A DNA stretch of 55,350 bases from Bacteriovoracaceae bacterium (lineage in GTDB: Bacteria > Bdellovibrionota > Bacteriovoracia > Bacteriovoracales > Bacteriovoracaceae): NCBI GenBank assembly GCA_003245675.1, contig QKCN01000096.1, positions 1 to 55,350 on the forward strand. The letters run 5' to 3'. Under the pieces are notes generated by a model. That model saw only the letters and a program-made list of their open reading frames with translations, was not told the DNA's origin and searched no databases. Positions 1-7,957 of this stretch are shown here, piece after piece. The number at the start of each line of letters is the position of its first letter. Position 1 is the stretch's first letter. A program made the translations under genes and the position numbers.

Positions 1-1
1 T

Positions 2-1129
2 TTTGCAACAGTTGAATGGACGACTGATACTACACTGGTCCCATTTGGCTTTGAAGAAAACTATCTCGCGAGCACTGGTGCGGCCCTGGAGGGAAGTCCA
101 GGAAATGCAATTACAAACCCAGCGGCTCATGTCTTTAAGCGAAGTGCCAATGATTTTACGGTAAGTGGATTCCAGGTGAGTTCTTTAAAATATGCGGAGT
201 CAGAAGAAAACGATGAAGATGCAACTAGACCTGATTCTCCCATTGATGTCAAACCAGGGATGTCTGCCATGCAATTTTCAACAGACAATCATTCTACTGT
301 TTTGTACTTATTTACCCCCATCGATTTTCTTTTAAAAACAGAAGACTACATCGACAATAAAAAGCTGATGCAATACACTATAAAATTCTCAACACTACAC
401 ATTGGAACAAGCTATGCGCTGAAAATTCGAGATAATTTTTCGCTAGGAATGAATCTCGAACTTAGTAAGCAAGTTGCAGAACTGAATGGCTCTTGGGCCG
501 AAAAAATCACAGAAGATGAAACAAGCTATACTTACTTTACGAACCTGAATTCTATTTCTGAAGCCTATTACTTGACGCCTTATTTAGGTGCCTACTATCG
601 CCCTTGGGCCTGGTATCAACTGGGGTTAAAGACGAAAATACCTTCATATGAAATCAAAACGAAAGGTCAATACACTAGCACGTACTACTTCTCTTTGTCT
701 GATACCATTGAGCGACAAGAACTCTCATTTCATCCAAGCATTACCACGCCATTGATTTTAACATTTGGCCAAAGTTTTGTCCCATCCTCAAAATTTCGGC
801 TCCTAATTGATTTAAGCTATGGCTTTTCCCAACATTATGCCAGTGAAGGCGAAAATGGCGCCTACGAAGCAAGTGAAGCTGCAACTTTGCGTATGCAGGT
901 GGGAAGCATAAGCTCTCTCACAAATCAGCTGGATTTGTTATTGGGTTTTAGTAATTACAGACGCAGAAACAACACTGACTGGCAGACCGAAAACCAATCA
1001 TATTCTGGAGGCTTCGTTTTCAAACAAAGGCTCTGGCATTTTGCCGCAGGCGTTTTCTATGATCACTTTCCTGGGCAGACTGCCGTTGAATTTTATGGGT
1101 TAAATTTTTCCACGAAATACTTGCTTTAA
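2..1129 (+). CDS. FadL/OmpP1-like outer-membrane protein, 5' end missing
   Basis: The reading frame is open from the first bases of the window, so the true start and signal peptide lie upstream. An internal GTG at 176 is not a credible start, because the preceding codons read as coherent protein. That upstream part includes TGAALEGSPGNAITNPAAH, which resembles the N-terminal hatch region of FadL/OmpP1/TodX channels (a small-residue stretch followed by an NPA-type motif). The rest alternates polar and hydrophobic/aromatic residues in short strands, as in a beta barrel, and ends in YLL, a plausible terminal strand. FadL-family proteins admit hydrophobic molecules such as long-chain fatty acids across the outer membrane. 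The substrate cannot be told here. Family assignment is moderate; outer-membrane barrel is fairly firm. Confidence 0.65.
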   Translation, partial: FATVEWTTDTTLVPFGFEENYLASTGAALEGSPGNAITNPAAHVFKRSANDFTVSGFQVSSLKYAESEENDEDATRPDSPIDVKPGMSAMQFSTDNHSTVLYLFTPIDFLLKTEDYIDNKKLMQYTIKFSTLHIGTSYALKIRDNFSLGMNLELSKQVAELNGSWAEKITEDETSYTYFTNLNSISEAYYLTPYLGAYYRPWAWYQLGLKTKIPSYEIKTKGQYTSTYYFSLSDTIERQELSFHPSITTPLILTFGQSFVPSSKFRLLIDLSYGFSQHYASEGENGAYEASEAATLRMQVGSISSLTNQLDLLLGFSNYRRRNNTDWQTENQSYSGGFVFKQRLWHFAAGVFYDHFPGQTAVEFYGLNFSTKYLL

Positions 1130-1268
1130 GCCCCGGCCAGCAGTCATATTTGCCTAATTTAGAAATTTTTCTGTCAATACTCTGAGGCAAATGATGGGAA
1201 CACACAAAAAAGCTTATTGAACAATTAAAATATGCCGAAAAGAAAGGGCCATAAAAGCGGAATATTTT

Positions 1269-2399
1269 ATGAAGAAGATAATATTATTAAGTCTCTGTGC
1301 ATTCCTCTGTTTCCAATATTTAGCCTATGCTGAAAGGTTGAAGCTATGTGATATGCCCCTCATTTCAGCATCGAGCTTGGTTAAGTTTAAAAATGCGGGA
1401 TATACAATTTCAGATTCTCCGCGCGCCTATAAACGCTTCCTTGCCCCCATACAACGACTACGAACAGAAATGACCTTTTCGACAAATATGGACAAGACGA
1501 TTGCCCACATGTTGGAAGTAGATACGCGAGGAGCAATCTTTAGAGCGGAAAGTTTATTGCGCCTATATAGCGGAGAAAGCAAAAAGTTTAAAGAACTATT
1601 AAATAGCGTCAAACAATTGGAAGATTCACTAGGTGCTTATTCTGCCAGTAAAGATTATCTAGAGTTTGCTCAGAAAGTAAGTGCTGATCCTCGCGTATTG
1701 GCCTTTATGCAAAAGAAAGAAGCTGATGATTTACTGAGATTAAAAAAAGAAATTTCGTCTTGGGCATCCGATGGCAAATCTGACGGTTTGGATCGTTTTC
1801 AATATATCCTTGCTCATCAAAAGTGGATGAATATGGAGAAAGACAGGGCGATTTTGGCCAGAGAACTCTACAATGAAATGATAAAAGTTCACAATGCCCA
1901 ATTAGATATGGCCGAATTACAAAAAGGTGTTCATGAATTGCGCAGGAAAACGCGCTGGTTCCCAATTTACACGCAATCCCTGCAAGGAATGCTTAATTTT
2001 TATGATGGCGCAGGGAAATGCACGATCAAATCCTACAATGCACTACTCAATACTCCACTCGAAACAAGTAAGTACGTCTTATTTGATATTTCCAAAGAAG
2101 AAATAATGCCAATCCGCATCAGCAAACCCTACTATCTTAAGATGTCACAGACGGTAGGGAATTTAGGGAAAATTAAAGACAACGGTGAATACTTCGAAAG
2201 CCTTACTGAAGCTTATGTGAATGCCGGTATTTATACAGATCACCACAGAGCTTATGAACATGTTATTCAATTGGCAAAAAAGCAAAATATTGTTCCGCAA
2301 AACTTTGAGAAAGAAGCGGGTGAAATCTATCACGAAATACAAGACAATAAGCTATTTAAAAGAGTGGCTGACGAACTAAAAGTGTATTTTAAAGATTGA
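1269..2399 (+). CDS. exported protein of unknown function
   Basis: 376 residues beginning with a clear Sec signal peptide: two lysines, a hydrophobic core, and cleavage probably after AYA near residue 21. The mature part is charged and mostly helical in character, with heptad-like Leu/Lys/Glu stretches around residues 90-220. It has no catalytic motif I recognise. The start is chosen because the signal peptide begins there. The gene follows the FadL-like gene by about 140 bases on the same strand and could be co-transcribed, but there is no tight coupling. I do not recognise the family; periplasmic location is inferred from the signal peptide only. Confidence 0.6.
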   Translation: MKKIILLSLCAFLCFQYLAYAERLKLCDMPLISASSLVKFKNAGYTISDSPRAYKRFLAPIQRLRTEMTFSTNMDKTIAHMLEVDTRGAIFRAESLLRLYSGESKKFKELLNSVKQLEDSLGAYSASKDYLEFAQKVSADPRVLAFMQKKEADDLLRLKKEISSWASDGKSDGLDRFQYILAHQKWMNMEKDRAILARELYNEMIKVHNAQLDMAELQKGVHELRRKTRWFPIYTQSLQGMLNFYDGAGKCTIKSYNALLNTPLETSKYVLFDISKEEIMPIRISKPYYLKMSQTVGNLGKIKDNGEYFESLTEAYVNAGIYTDHHRAYEHVIQLAKKQNIVPQNFEKEAGEIYHEIQDNKLFKRVADELKVYFKD

Positions 2400-2464
2400 A
2401 CATACAAAGCCCCGCACGAAATGGTTAGTGAGGAATAAACTTCAAGAACACAATCTCCTTTAAG

Positions 2465-2935
2465 TTATTCTTTCATCCTCTTTCGATAATACCCTTTAAG
2501 GGCTCCTATTTGATTCTCAGAAAGCCCTGATAAATAGGTTTTTAAAATAAAGAAACGGTATAAAATTTCGGCAGAAATTCGGCGAGCCTTTGCAGAATTA
2601 ATGTAAAGCAGTAGTAGAGTCAACCCAAATTCCGTAATGTCTACTTTTCGATACTCTCTTTGGCGCCCTTGGGGGCCAGATAAATAGCTGTTTTCAATGA
2701 AGTTTTTACAGAACTCAAATTTGAGTTCTGTACCAAGCTCTGCCTTACACTTGTCAATGGCCCTTAAAATGTTGTTATGCTTTATATCAAAATGTTTCGC
2801 GATTCTAAGTGAATCAGTGACAGGACCAAATGGTGTATCTCTTACCCACACATCCCCCATAACATGCTCATTAACTAAATCCTTTAATCTTGGAGGTCTT
2901 GCCTCAAATGGTTTTTCTATTCTAAAATTATTCAT
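2465..2935 (-). CDS. phage regulatory protein, Rha family
   Basis: 156 residues when started at the ATG at 2935, which follows a strong AAAGGAG ribosome site. A longer frame starting at 2980 would put this ribosome site inside the gene and is unlikely. The segment TDSLRIAKHFDIKHNNILRAI is the hallmark of the phage Rha (pRha) N-terminal domain, in which a DNA-binding-like segment precedes a conserved HNNILRAI core. It is followed by REYRKVDITEFGLTLLL, the second conserved block of that family. Rha proteins are carried by temperate phages and phage-derived islands, where they interfere with host lysogeny control. No other intact phage gene lies nearby, so this is probably a relic or a domesticated copy. 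Confidence 0.8.
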   Translation of the reverse strand: MNNFRIEKPFEARPPRLKDLVNEHVMGDVWVRDTPFGPVTDSLRIAKHFDIKHNNILRAIDKCKAELGTELKFEFCKNFIENSYLSGPQGRQREYRKVDITEFGLTLLLLYINSAKARRISAEILYRFFILKTYLSGLSENQIGALKGYYRKRMKE

Positions 2936-3045
2936 GCTGTTCTCCTTTGAGCAAACTAATTGCAAAGGAGAACAAAACACAGAATCGTTAACTCATTTAA
3001 AATTCGGAAAAACTTGAATGGAAGAAAATATTTTTTCAAAGACTA

Positions 3046-3648
3046 TTAATTAGACGCTAATTTTTTGTCTTGAGCTTTCGATATAACTCTCATCTCTTCT
3101 GCCGTTATTGCATAAATAACCATGTCCAGCCATTTTCCATCAAGAAGTAATCTTCTTGGACTATAGCCTTCTCGTCTCATTCCTAACGTCTTAGCAAGGG
3201 CAATGGATCTTTTGTTTGCTGGCTCAATACCTGCTTCTAGACGATGCAATTTGAGTTTTGTAAAAGCTAGCTTCATAATCGCATGAACCATTTCTTTGGC
3301 GAAGCCTTTGCCCCAGTAAGGAGCTAACAGACGATAACCAAGATAAGCATTTTGAAAAATACCCCTTGAAATATCCATCAACGAGCAAAAGCCAACTAAA
3401 TCGCCTGTCTTTTTATCAAAAGCAACCAAATCGTAAAAAGCATCGGCCTTACGTTTTTTTTGGTGAGTTGAGAGAATTTTTTTAAATGCTGCTTTATTCA
3501 AATCTTTAGGATCACAAGCTTCGCGATCCCATCTATTCCTTGCTTTCGGAAGAGCTAATAACGAATTTTTCCAAACCTCAAAATCACTTTCGTGAAAAAA
3601 ACGAATAATTAGTCTTTTAGTTTTTATTTCAAATGTATGATCAATCAT
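3046..3648 (-). CDS. GNAT-family N-acetyltransferase (RimJ/RimL type)
   Basis: 200 residues. It opens with the RimJ/RimL pattern (TKRLIIRFFHESDFEVW) and later carries YRLLAPYWGKGFAKEMVHAI, the acetyl-CoA-binding motif A (pattern Q/RxxGxG/A), then LHRLEAGIEPANKRSIALAKTLG, the typical motif B and beta-bulge region. Members acetylate ribosomal-protein N termini, other proteins, or small molecules. Divergence prevents naming the substrate. The gene lies between the Rha-like gene and a decayed DNA-binding fragment and is probably part of the accessory patch, since GNAT genes are common cargo. The ATG at 3648 is preceded by a GAGAG sequence. Family certain, substrate unknown. Confidence 0.85.
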   Translation of the reverse strand: MIDHTFEIKTKRLIIRFFHESDFEVWKNSLLALPKARNRWDREACDPKDLNKAAFKKILSTHQKKRKADAFYDLVAFDKKTGDLVGFCSLMDISRGIFQNAYLGYRLLAPYWGKGFAKEMVHAIMKLAFTKLKLHRLEAGIEPANKRSIALAKTLGMRREGYSPRRLLLDGKWLDMVIYAITAEEMRVISKAQDKKLASN

Positions 3649-3756
3649 TATGCTCTCTAGATTCTGGCTCCCATTAAGGTACTATCATCTTTTTTTTAAG
3701 CAAAGTAAAATCAAAGTTAAATTAATCTCTGAGCAAGGAGAATTTTTATGGAAGTG

Positions 3757-3770
3757 CGAACAAAAGTTCA
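3757..3770. promoter_or_regulatory. CGAAC-N4-GTTC palindrome, left copy
   Basis: The bases read CGAACAAAAGTTCA, an imperfect copy of the Gram-positive LexA (DinR) box CGAAC-N4-GTTCG. It lies 55 bases, centre to centre, from a perfect copy. Binding by LexA is an inference: the Bdellovibrio LexA box is reported to be different, so a phage repressor is as likely. Confidence 0.3.
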
Positions 3771-3811
3771 AGTAAGGTTGGAAAAAATGGTGGTCCATCG
3801 CAGTCACTACT

Positions 3812-3825
3812 CGAACAAATGTTCG
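3812..3825. promoter_or_regulatory. CGAAC-N4-GTTCG palindrome, perfect copy
   Basis: The bases read CGAACAAATGTTCG, an exact match to the DinR/LexA operator pattern of Gram-positive bacteria. The flanking bases extend a longer inverted repeat with the left copy (GTGCGAACA at 3754-3762 against TGTTCGCAC at 3820-3828). It sits in the decayed fragment rather than in a recognisable promoter. Confidence 0.35.
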
Positions 3826-4002
3826 CACAAGTTCAACTCGTTGATACCGTTCATTTTTGCCCCAAGAGAAGACCCATAAATGAGTGTTTCCTCACGCATC
3901 TTTACCACAAAAAGCGATATTCTATTCGACGGATTTCTAAGGAGTTAGGGTGTTCGAGGTGGCTAGTGAGGAAAAAGTTAACAAATAAAAGCTGACAAAC
4001 AC

Positions 4003-4028
4003 GGGAGAGCTGCGCTCACAACTCTCCC
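4003..4028. terminator. possible hairpin terminator
   Basis: GGGAGAG at 4003-4009 pairs exactly with CTCTCCC at 4022-4028, with a 12-base loop. It lies just past the end of the minus-strand exported protein gene at 4042 and past the decayed fragment on the plus strand. The tails on both sides are A/T-rich but are not clean T runs, so terminator function is uncertain. Confidence 0.4.
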
Positions 4029-4041
4029 AATAATATTAAAA

Positions 4042-4503
4042 TTATTTTGTAGGACAAACGTAATAAAACTCTGGATACTGAACAAAACTTTCCGGCTCTC
4101 GAGAAACAATTGGAAGGATAATTTTCAGAAAAACCTCACTCTCTCTAGCGCCAGGTCTAACTTGACCGTGCTCAACACAAACACTATCGATAGCACAATC
4201 ATATCCCATTGATCGACAAGAATCATCATCACCCCAAAGAGTCCCGGGTTTACACACAAAAGTTGTTACCACTCCATTTTCCCAAACAGGCTCCAGTCCA
4301 GTCGCCAAAGATGAATCACAGATTGTCTTAATTCTATTTTTTGCAGAATCTTTTGTTAAATTAAAGTACTTACACACAACTGGAGCTTGTTCAGTGCAAA
4401 CATATAACTGCATTGCCTCTCCTAAAAGAGAACGACTAAGCTCTGTTGCTCCGGCTGAAATACATAATCCAAATAACAAGATCGCAAAAATAATCTTCTT
4501 CAT
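4042..4503 (-). CDS. small Cys-containing exported protein, unknown
   Basis: 153 residues from the ATG at 4503, which follows GGAGC at good spacing and begins a classic signal peptide (MKKIIFAILLFGLCISAGA). An upstream extension in the same frame would run into the tRNA and is rejected. The mature protein has about nine cysteines (for example VCTEQAPVVCKYF, and a cluster around CRSMGYDCAIDSVC), which suggests disulphide bonding in the periplasm. No family is recognised. It lies between the decayed mobile fragment and the tRNA gene, the usual place for cargo of an integrated element, but this is circumstantial. Confidence 0.6.
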   Translation of the reverse strand: MKKIIFAILLFGLCISAGATELSRSLLGEAMQLYVCTEQAPVVCKYFNLTKDSAKNRIKTICDSSLATGLEPVWENGVVTTFVCKPGTLWGDDDSCRSMGYDCAIDSVCVEHGQVRPGARESEVFLKIILPIVSREPESFVQYPEFYYVCPTK

Positions 4504-4605
4504 ATTAGCTCCTTCAAAAAGAAAAATTGCAGCCTTTATTATGGCAAATAAAACAAAGAAATTCGATGAGGAAAAAAGTTCGAGTAGTGGTTCAGATGAA
4601 AAAAA

Positions 4606-4682
4606 TGGTGGGACCACAGTGACTTGAACACTGGACCACCCGGTTATGAGCCGGGGGCTCTAACCAACTGAGCTATGATCCC
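4606..4682 (-). tRNA. tRNA with CAU anticodon (Ile2 or elongator Met)
   Basis: 77 bases with encoded CCA. On the minus strand the acceptor GGGATCA pairs with TGGTCCC, the D arm is GCTC/GAGC, the anticodon stem is CCCGG/CCGGG with loop CTCATAA (anticodon CAT), and the T stem is CAGTG/CACTG with loop TTCAAGT. The first base pair is G-C, so this is not the initiator tRNA. Elongator Met and the lysidine-modified Ile2 tRNA share this anticodon; sequence alone does not settle which, although the TGGTC variable region and TTCAAGT loop look more like Ile2. Confidence 0.93.
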
Positions 4683-4771
4683 ACTATAAAGACACTAATA
4701 ACCTATCTAATTTTATGGGATTTGAGAAGAGTGAAAAAAGAGCTTTTTCATCTCTTTCTTTTTTTGATATA

Positions 4772-4787
4772 AATCATTGAAATGATT
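4772..4787. promoter_or_regulatory. palindrome before the O-antigen ligase-like gene
   Basis: AATCATT and AATGATT form a perfect 7-base inverted repeat with a 2-base centre, 9 bases before the ATG of the downstream gene and next to a TATAAA-like element. It faintly resembles half of a Fur box, but only about half of the 19 consensus positions match. Confidence 0.25.
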
Positions 4788-4796
4788 CTCAAATAG

Positions 4797-6065
4797 ATGA
4801 GTCGACTCATGGAAAGATGGCTATACCGCATACAATTTTATGCCCTTTTGCTTCTGGGCATCACACTTTTCACCACCTTTACCGGTAGTGCGGCTTTTCA
4901 TATCCTTATGGTCATCCCGTCATTTTATTTTCTCTACAAGAGCTTAAAGGATAGGACATTTTTCCTTCCCCAAAGTAGCTACTTCCTATTGGCCCTAATG
5001 GCCGCAGGCATTGCTTCCATAACTGAAAACCAAAATATTATTCATGAGCCCCTATTGCAGATGCTTAAAATGAAGTACTACTTCATGGGCCTCATTAACA
5101 TCTGGGCCCTGCATTACCTCATTCGCAATTATTTAAGTTCTCGCAAAATAAGAATACTGATTTCTACGGCCCTCATCTGTGCGAGTGCCGCTTCTCTTTC
5201 AGGCATTTTTGCCATTTTTTTGGGACACCATCCTTTTCGCTTAGCCCCAACACTTAACCCTAATTTTGCCAGCGGTATGTTCGCCTCTTCTGTCTCTTAT
5301 GGCCATGCCATTGGCCTATTTTCACTACTGGTCTTTGGGATGTTGATTCTTTATCGCCACATCAGACATCATCGCCTAGGTAGCTTGCTGCTCTTTTTGG
5401 TGTTTTTCATTAATACTGCAGGATTGGTTCTTTCTCATTGCCGCTCGGCCGTGATTTCCTTTCTTATGACTTTCCCCTTCCTCTTTGCCAAAAAAAGTAA
5501 ACCGCTCATTGTTTTATTCTTTGGTGCGGCCCTTAGTTTTATCTGTATTCTCTTTCTCAACAGCACTCAAATTCAAAATATGTTTTTAAATTCGAAAAGC
5601 ATTGAGTCCTATCAAAAACGCTATGCTCTCGTGCAAACAGCAATTGCCGTGGTCAAAGAAAAACCTTTTTTTGGAATTGGCTATAAAAACTTTATTGAAC
5701 AAGTGCCCAACATTAAACGCCAGCACAAAATTGATTTCCCCAAAGATGCAGGTGATGCACATAACAATATTATTGAGCACATGGCATCAACGGGGCTTGT
5801 AGGGATGCTACTCTTCGTTCTCTTTCAGCTTTTTTGGCTTATTGAGACTTATCACCGTCGAGACATTGTGGGCTATTTAGTCATTCCCTTCATTCTATAT
5901 TTTATGATTTCAGGATTGACTTATTATTCGGCAGGCGATGGCAAAATCATGTTTTTGGTGATGCTGATTTATTCCCTCTCACAGGCAATTCCGCGTAGAC
6001 ATCAATATGTCCAGTCAGAGTCAAAAAGCTCTGAGACACAAGGGCCCCCAACAGAGTCCAAATAA
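4797..6065 (+). CDS. O-antigen ligase/polymerase-like membrane protein (Wzy_C family)
   Basis: 422 residues with about ten to twelve membrane segments. The family hallmark is present near residues 320-345: DAHNNIIEHMASTGLVGMLL, matching the conserved HNxxL...GLxG region of the Wzy_C/WaaL domain, preceded by a large external loop. HCRSAVISF in the middle matches the conserved arginine motif after a transmembrane helix. Such proteins join O-antigen or another polymer to lipid A or polymerise it at the periplasmic face. WaaL and Wzy cannot be separated without a flanking polysaccharide cluster, and none is seen. The start could equally be the second Met, 4 codons in; neither has a strong ribosome site. 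Its last 119 bases overlap the facing minus-strand gene. Confidence 0.8.
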   Translation: MSRLMERWLYRIQFYALLLLGITLFTTFTGSAAFHILMVIPSFYFLYKSLKDRTFFLPQSSYFLLALMAAGIASITENQNIIHEPLLQMLKMKYYFMGLINIWALHYLIRNYLSSRKIRILISTALICASAASLSGIFAIFLGHHPFRLAPTLNPNFASGMFASSVSYGHAIGLFSLLVFGMLILYRHIRHHRLGSLLLFLVFFINTAGLVLSHCRSAVISFLMTFPFLFAKKSKPLIVLFFGAALSFICILFLNSTQIQNMFLNSKSIESYQKRYALVQTAIAVVKEKPFFGIGYKNFIEQVPNIKRQHKIDFPKDAGDAHNNIIEHMASTGLVGMLLFVLFQLFWLIETYHRRDIVGYLVIPFILYFMISGLTYYSAGDGKIMFLVMLIYSLSQAIPRRHQYVQSESKSSETQGPPTESK

Positions 6066-6366
6066 AAGCTGTCGTATCAAACAAAAAAATTCCCGCCGAC
6101 AAAATAAAGACAGTGGGGGGAATCAAAGCTCCCAACCAAGAACCAAATTTAAAAGGACGCAAGCGTCCTGCTGCAACGTAGACAAAAAGTAAAAAAGACA
6201 TGCGATAACGACGCTGTTGGCTCTTTCGATAGAGTTCAGGAATTTTCAGGGCCCAAACCCAAAAATAGCCCACTAAAAAAAAGAGATGTGCTCGTGGGAA
6301 ATCAAACGATAAAAATAAAAAACCTTGGGCAAGTAATAATACTGCCCAAGGTCCATATTTTTTCAT
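5947..6366 (-). CDS. small membrane protein, unknown
   Basis: 139 residues from the ATG at 6366, or 151 if a GTG at 6402 overlapping the end of rny is used; the GTG has an AGG a few bases before it and would give translational coupling. Four hydrophobic segments are visible (for example YGPWAVLLLAQGFLFL and a C-terminal pair). The gene sits at the end of the rny operon and overlaps the O-antigen ligase-like gene by 119 bases on the other strand. No family recognised. The continuous hydrophobic pattern supports a real gene. Confidence 0.5.
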   Translation of the reverse strand: MKKYGPWAVLLLAQGFLFLSFDFPRAHLFFLVGYFWVWALKIPELYRKSQQRRYRMSFLLFVYVAAGRLRPFKFGSWLGALIPPTVFILSAGIFLFDTTAFIWTLLGALVSQSFLTLTGHIDVYAELPVRGNKSASPKT

Positions 6367-6388
6367 TCGAGAATGTTGCCAAAAACTC

Positions 6389-7945
6389 TTAGCGGGCCAC
6401 ACCTACGGCCCTCGTTTCTCTTAAAACAGTTACCTTAATTGTGCCAGGATAACTCATTTCTTGCTCTAACTTTTTCGCAATATCACGAGAAAGCATCACT
6501 GTTTGCTCATCATTAATACGTCCATGATCAACAATCACGCGAACTTCACGCCCAGCAGAAATCGCATAACTGCGCGCAACGCCATCAAATGAATTCACGA
6601 TATTTTCAATATCAGTAAGACGAGAAATATAAGATTCCATCAACGCTTTACGAGCACCAGGTCTTGCACCTGAAATAGCATCAGCAGCTGCCACAATATG
6701 GGCCAAAATTGTTTCGGGCTTTTCATCATCATGGTGAGCGCGAATTGCATGCACGATATCAGGATGTTCACCGTAGCGCTTACAAAAATCAGCCCCAACC
6801 ACAGCGTGTGATCCTTCAGCAGAAGCATCCATCACTTTTCCGACGTCGTGAAGCAGGCCTGCTCGACGGGCCTGTTTCACATTCAAACCAAACTCAGCGG
6901 CAATATTGCCTGCAATTAATGCCACTTCTAAAGCATGCTGAAATTGGTTTTGGGTATAAGATGTGCGGTAACTTAAAGCACCAATCAATTTTAGGATTTC
7001 AGGATGGATACCATGAACTCCGATTTCCAATTGTGCTTTTTCACCTAGCTCTCTCAAACGAGAATCAATTTCAACACGAGATTTTTCGTAGAACTCTTCA
7101 ATTTTGGCAGGGTGAATCCGACCATCTGCAATCAAGCGTTCCAAGGTCATACGTGCGATTTCTTTTCTCACCACATTGAAAGAAGAAAGAACCACGACTC
7201 CGGGAGTATCATCAATAACAAGATCCACACCACAAATTTGCTCAAAGGCGCGAATATTGCGACCTTCACGTCCAATAATACGTCCCTTAATTTCATCACT
7301 GGCCAATTCCACAGAGGCAATTGTTGTTTCTGCCACGTATTCGCCAGCAAAGCGTTGCATCGCAATGGAAATGATACTCTTTGCTTTTTTCTCAGAATCT
7401 TCGTGTGCCTCTTCTTCGATTCGCTTGATTAATTTGGCGGCATCGACTTTGGCTTCTTCTGTCATCGCTGTGATCAATTCTTGCTTAGCTTGATCTTTGG
7501 TCATTTCTGCAACCGTTTCTAATTTATCCGCTAAATCCAAACGCAATTGCTTGGCTTTGGCCATGTCCTGATCTAATTCCACTGACTTTTTATCAGCATC
7601 TTCAATTTTCTTTTTCAAATCTTCAAGCTCTTTATCACGAGCTTCTGTTTTCTGATCTAAAGCTAATTCCTTTTTGGCAATTTGCTTTTCTTGATTTATG
7701 ACTTCTTGCATTCTGCCTTTGTACTCTTTTTCTAATTCTTCACGAGCCTCTTGCAGGTTTTGCTTCATTTCGCGCTTGGCGGTTTGTTTGATTTCATTTG
7801 CTCTGTCTTGTGCTTTTTCAACTAAATCTTTTGCTCTGTTCTCTGCCTCTTTGGCTGCCTGAGAATTTCTGCGATTCCCAAAAAGAAAGCCGCCAATAAG
7901 CCCGACAACGAGTCCTAAGAGCACGGCCAAAATTACCTGTACCAT
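6389..7945 (-). CDS. rny: ribonuclease Y
   Basis: 518 residues, the usual RNase Y length. Order of parts: one N-terminal membrane helix (about 1-22); a long Lys/Glu coiled coil (about 25-190); a KH RNA-binding domain with GRIIGREGRNIRAFEQICG; then an HD domain with GLLHDVGKVMD supplying the metal-binding His-Asp pair and a later RAHHDDE. RNase Y is a membrane-anchored endonuclease that starts mRNA decay. Its presence, uncommon in the gamma-proteobacteria where RNase E dominates, is one reason for placing the organism outside that group. It is the fourth gene of the ftsY-zapA-fau-rny run, 12 bases after fau, so probably co-transcribed. Confidence 0.97.
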   Translation of the reverse strand: MVQVILAVLLGLVVGLIGGFLFGNRRNSQAAKEAENRAKDLVEKAQDRANEIKQTAKREMKQNLQEAREELEKEYKGRMQEVINQEKQIAKKELALDQKTEARDKELEDLKKKIEDADKKSVELDQDMAKAKQLRLDLADKLETVAEMTKDQAKQELITAMTEEAKVDAAKLIKRIEEEAHEDSEKKAKSIISIAMQRFAGEYVAETTIASVELASDEIKGRIIGREGRNIRAFEQICGVDLVIDDTPGVVVLSSFNVVRKEIARMTLERLIADGRIHPAKIEEFYEKSRVEIDSRLRELGEKAQLEIGVHGIHPEILKLIGALSYRTSYTQNQFQHALEVALIAGNIAAEFGLNVKQARRAGLLHDVGKVMDASAEGSHAVVGADFCKRYGEHPDIVHAIRAHHDDEKPETILAHIVAAADAISGARPGARKALMESYISRLTDIENIVNSFDGVARSYAISAGREVRVIVDHGRINDEQTVMLSRDIAKKLEQEMSYPGTIKVTVLRETRAVGVAR

Positions 7946-7957
7946 ATTTTCCCCTTA

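Larger units (their letters stand above)
3748..3992 (+). pseudogene. frame-broken fragment ending in a helix-turn-helix, recombinase-like
   Basis: An ATG at 3748 follows AAGGAG at proper spacing, but that frame runs only to a stop at 3880. The frame one base back, open from 3726 to the stop at 3990-3992, contains YHKKRYSIRRISKELGCSR followed by WLVRKKL. This matches the general pattern of helix-turn-helix segments at the C-terminal side of resolvase/recombinase and homing-type proteins (LYxxKxxSxRxIAxxxGCSRxxV). That frame has no good start with a ribosome site of its own; an in-frame ATG exists near 3819 without one. I read the locus as a decayed mobile-element gene in which start and helix-turn-helix are now in different frames. 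A minus-one frameshift at the run of six A (3782-3787) is possible but unproven. Confidence 0.4.
3649..4041. other. gene-poor stretch with decayed DNA-binding fragment and repeats
   Basis: No intact gene of convincing size. The stretch holds a translated-looking start with a ribosome site, a broken frame ending in a helix-turn-helix, two CGAAC-N4-GTTC palindromes and a 26-base hairpin near its right end; each is listed separately. A short leader of A/T-rich sequence (3670-3740) precedes it. Confidence 0.6.

Noticed and set aside
3777-3812. Truncated tRNA-like sequence in reverse orientation (TGGTGGTCCATC...)
   Set aside because: The T-arm cannot pair properly and no anticodon arm follows; only the CCACCA-like end matches the tRNA.
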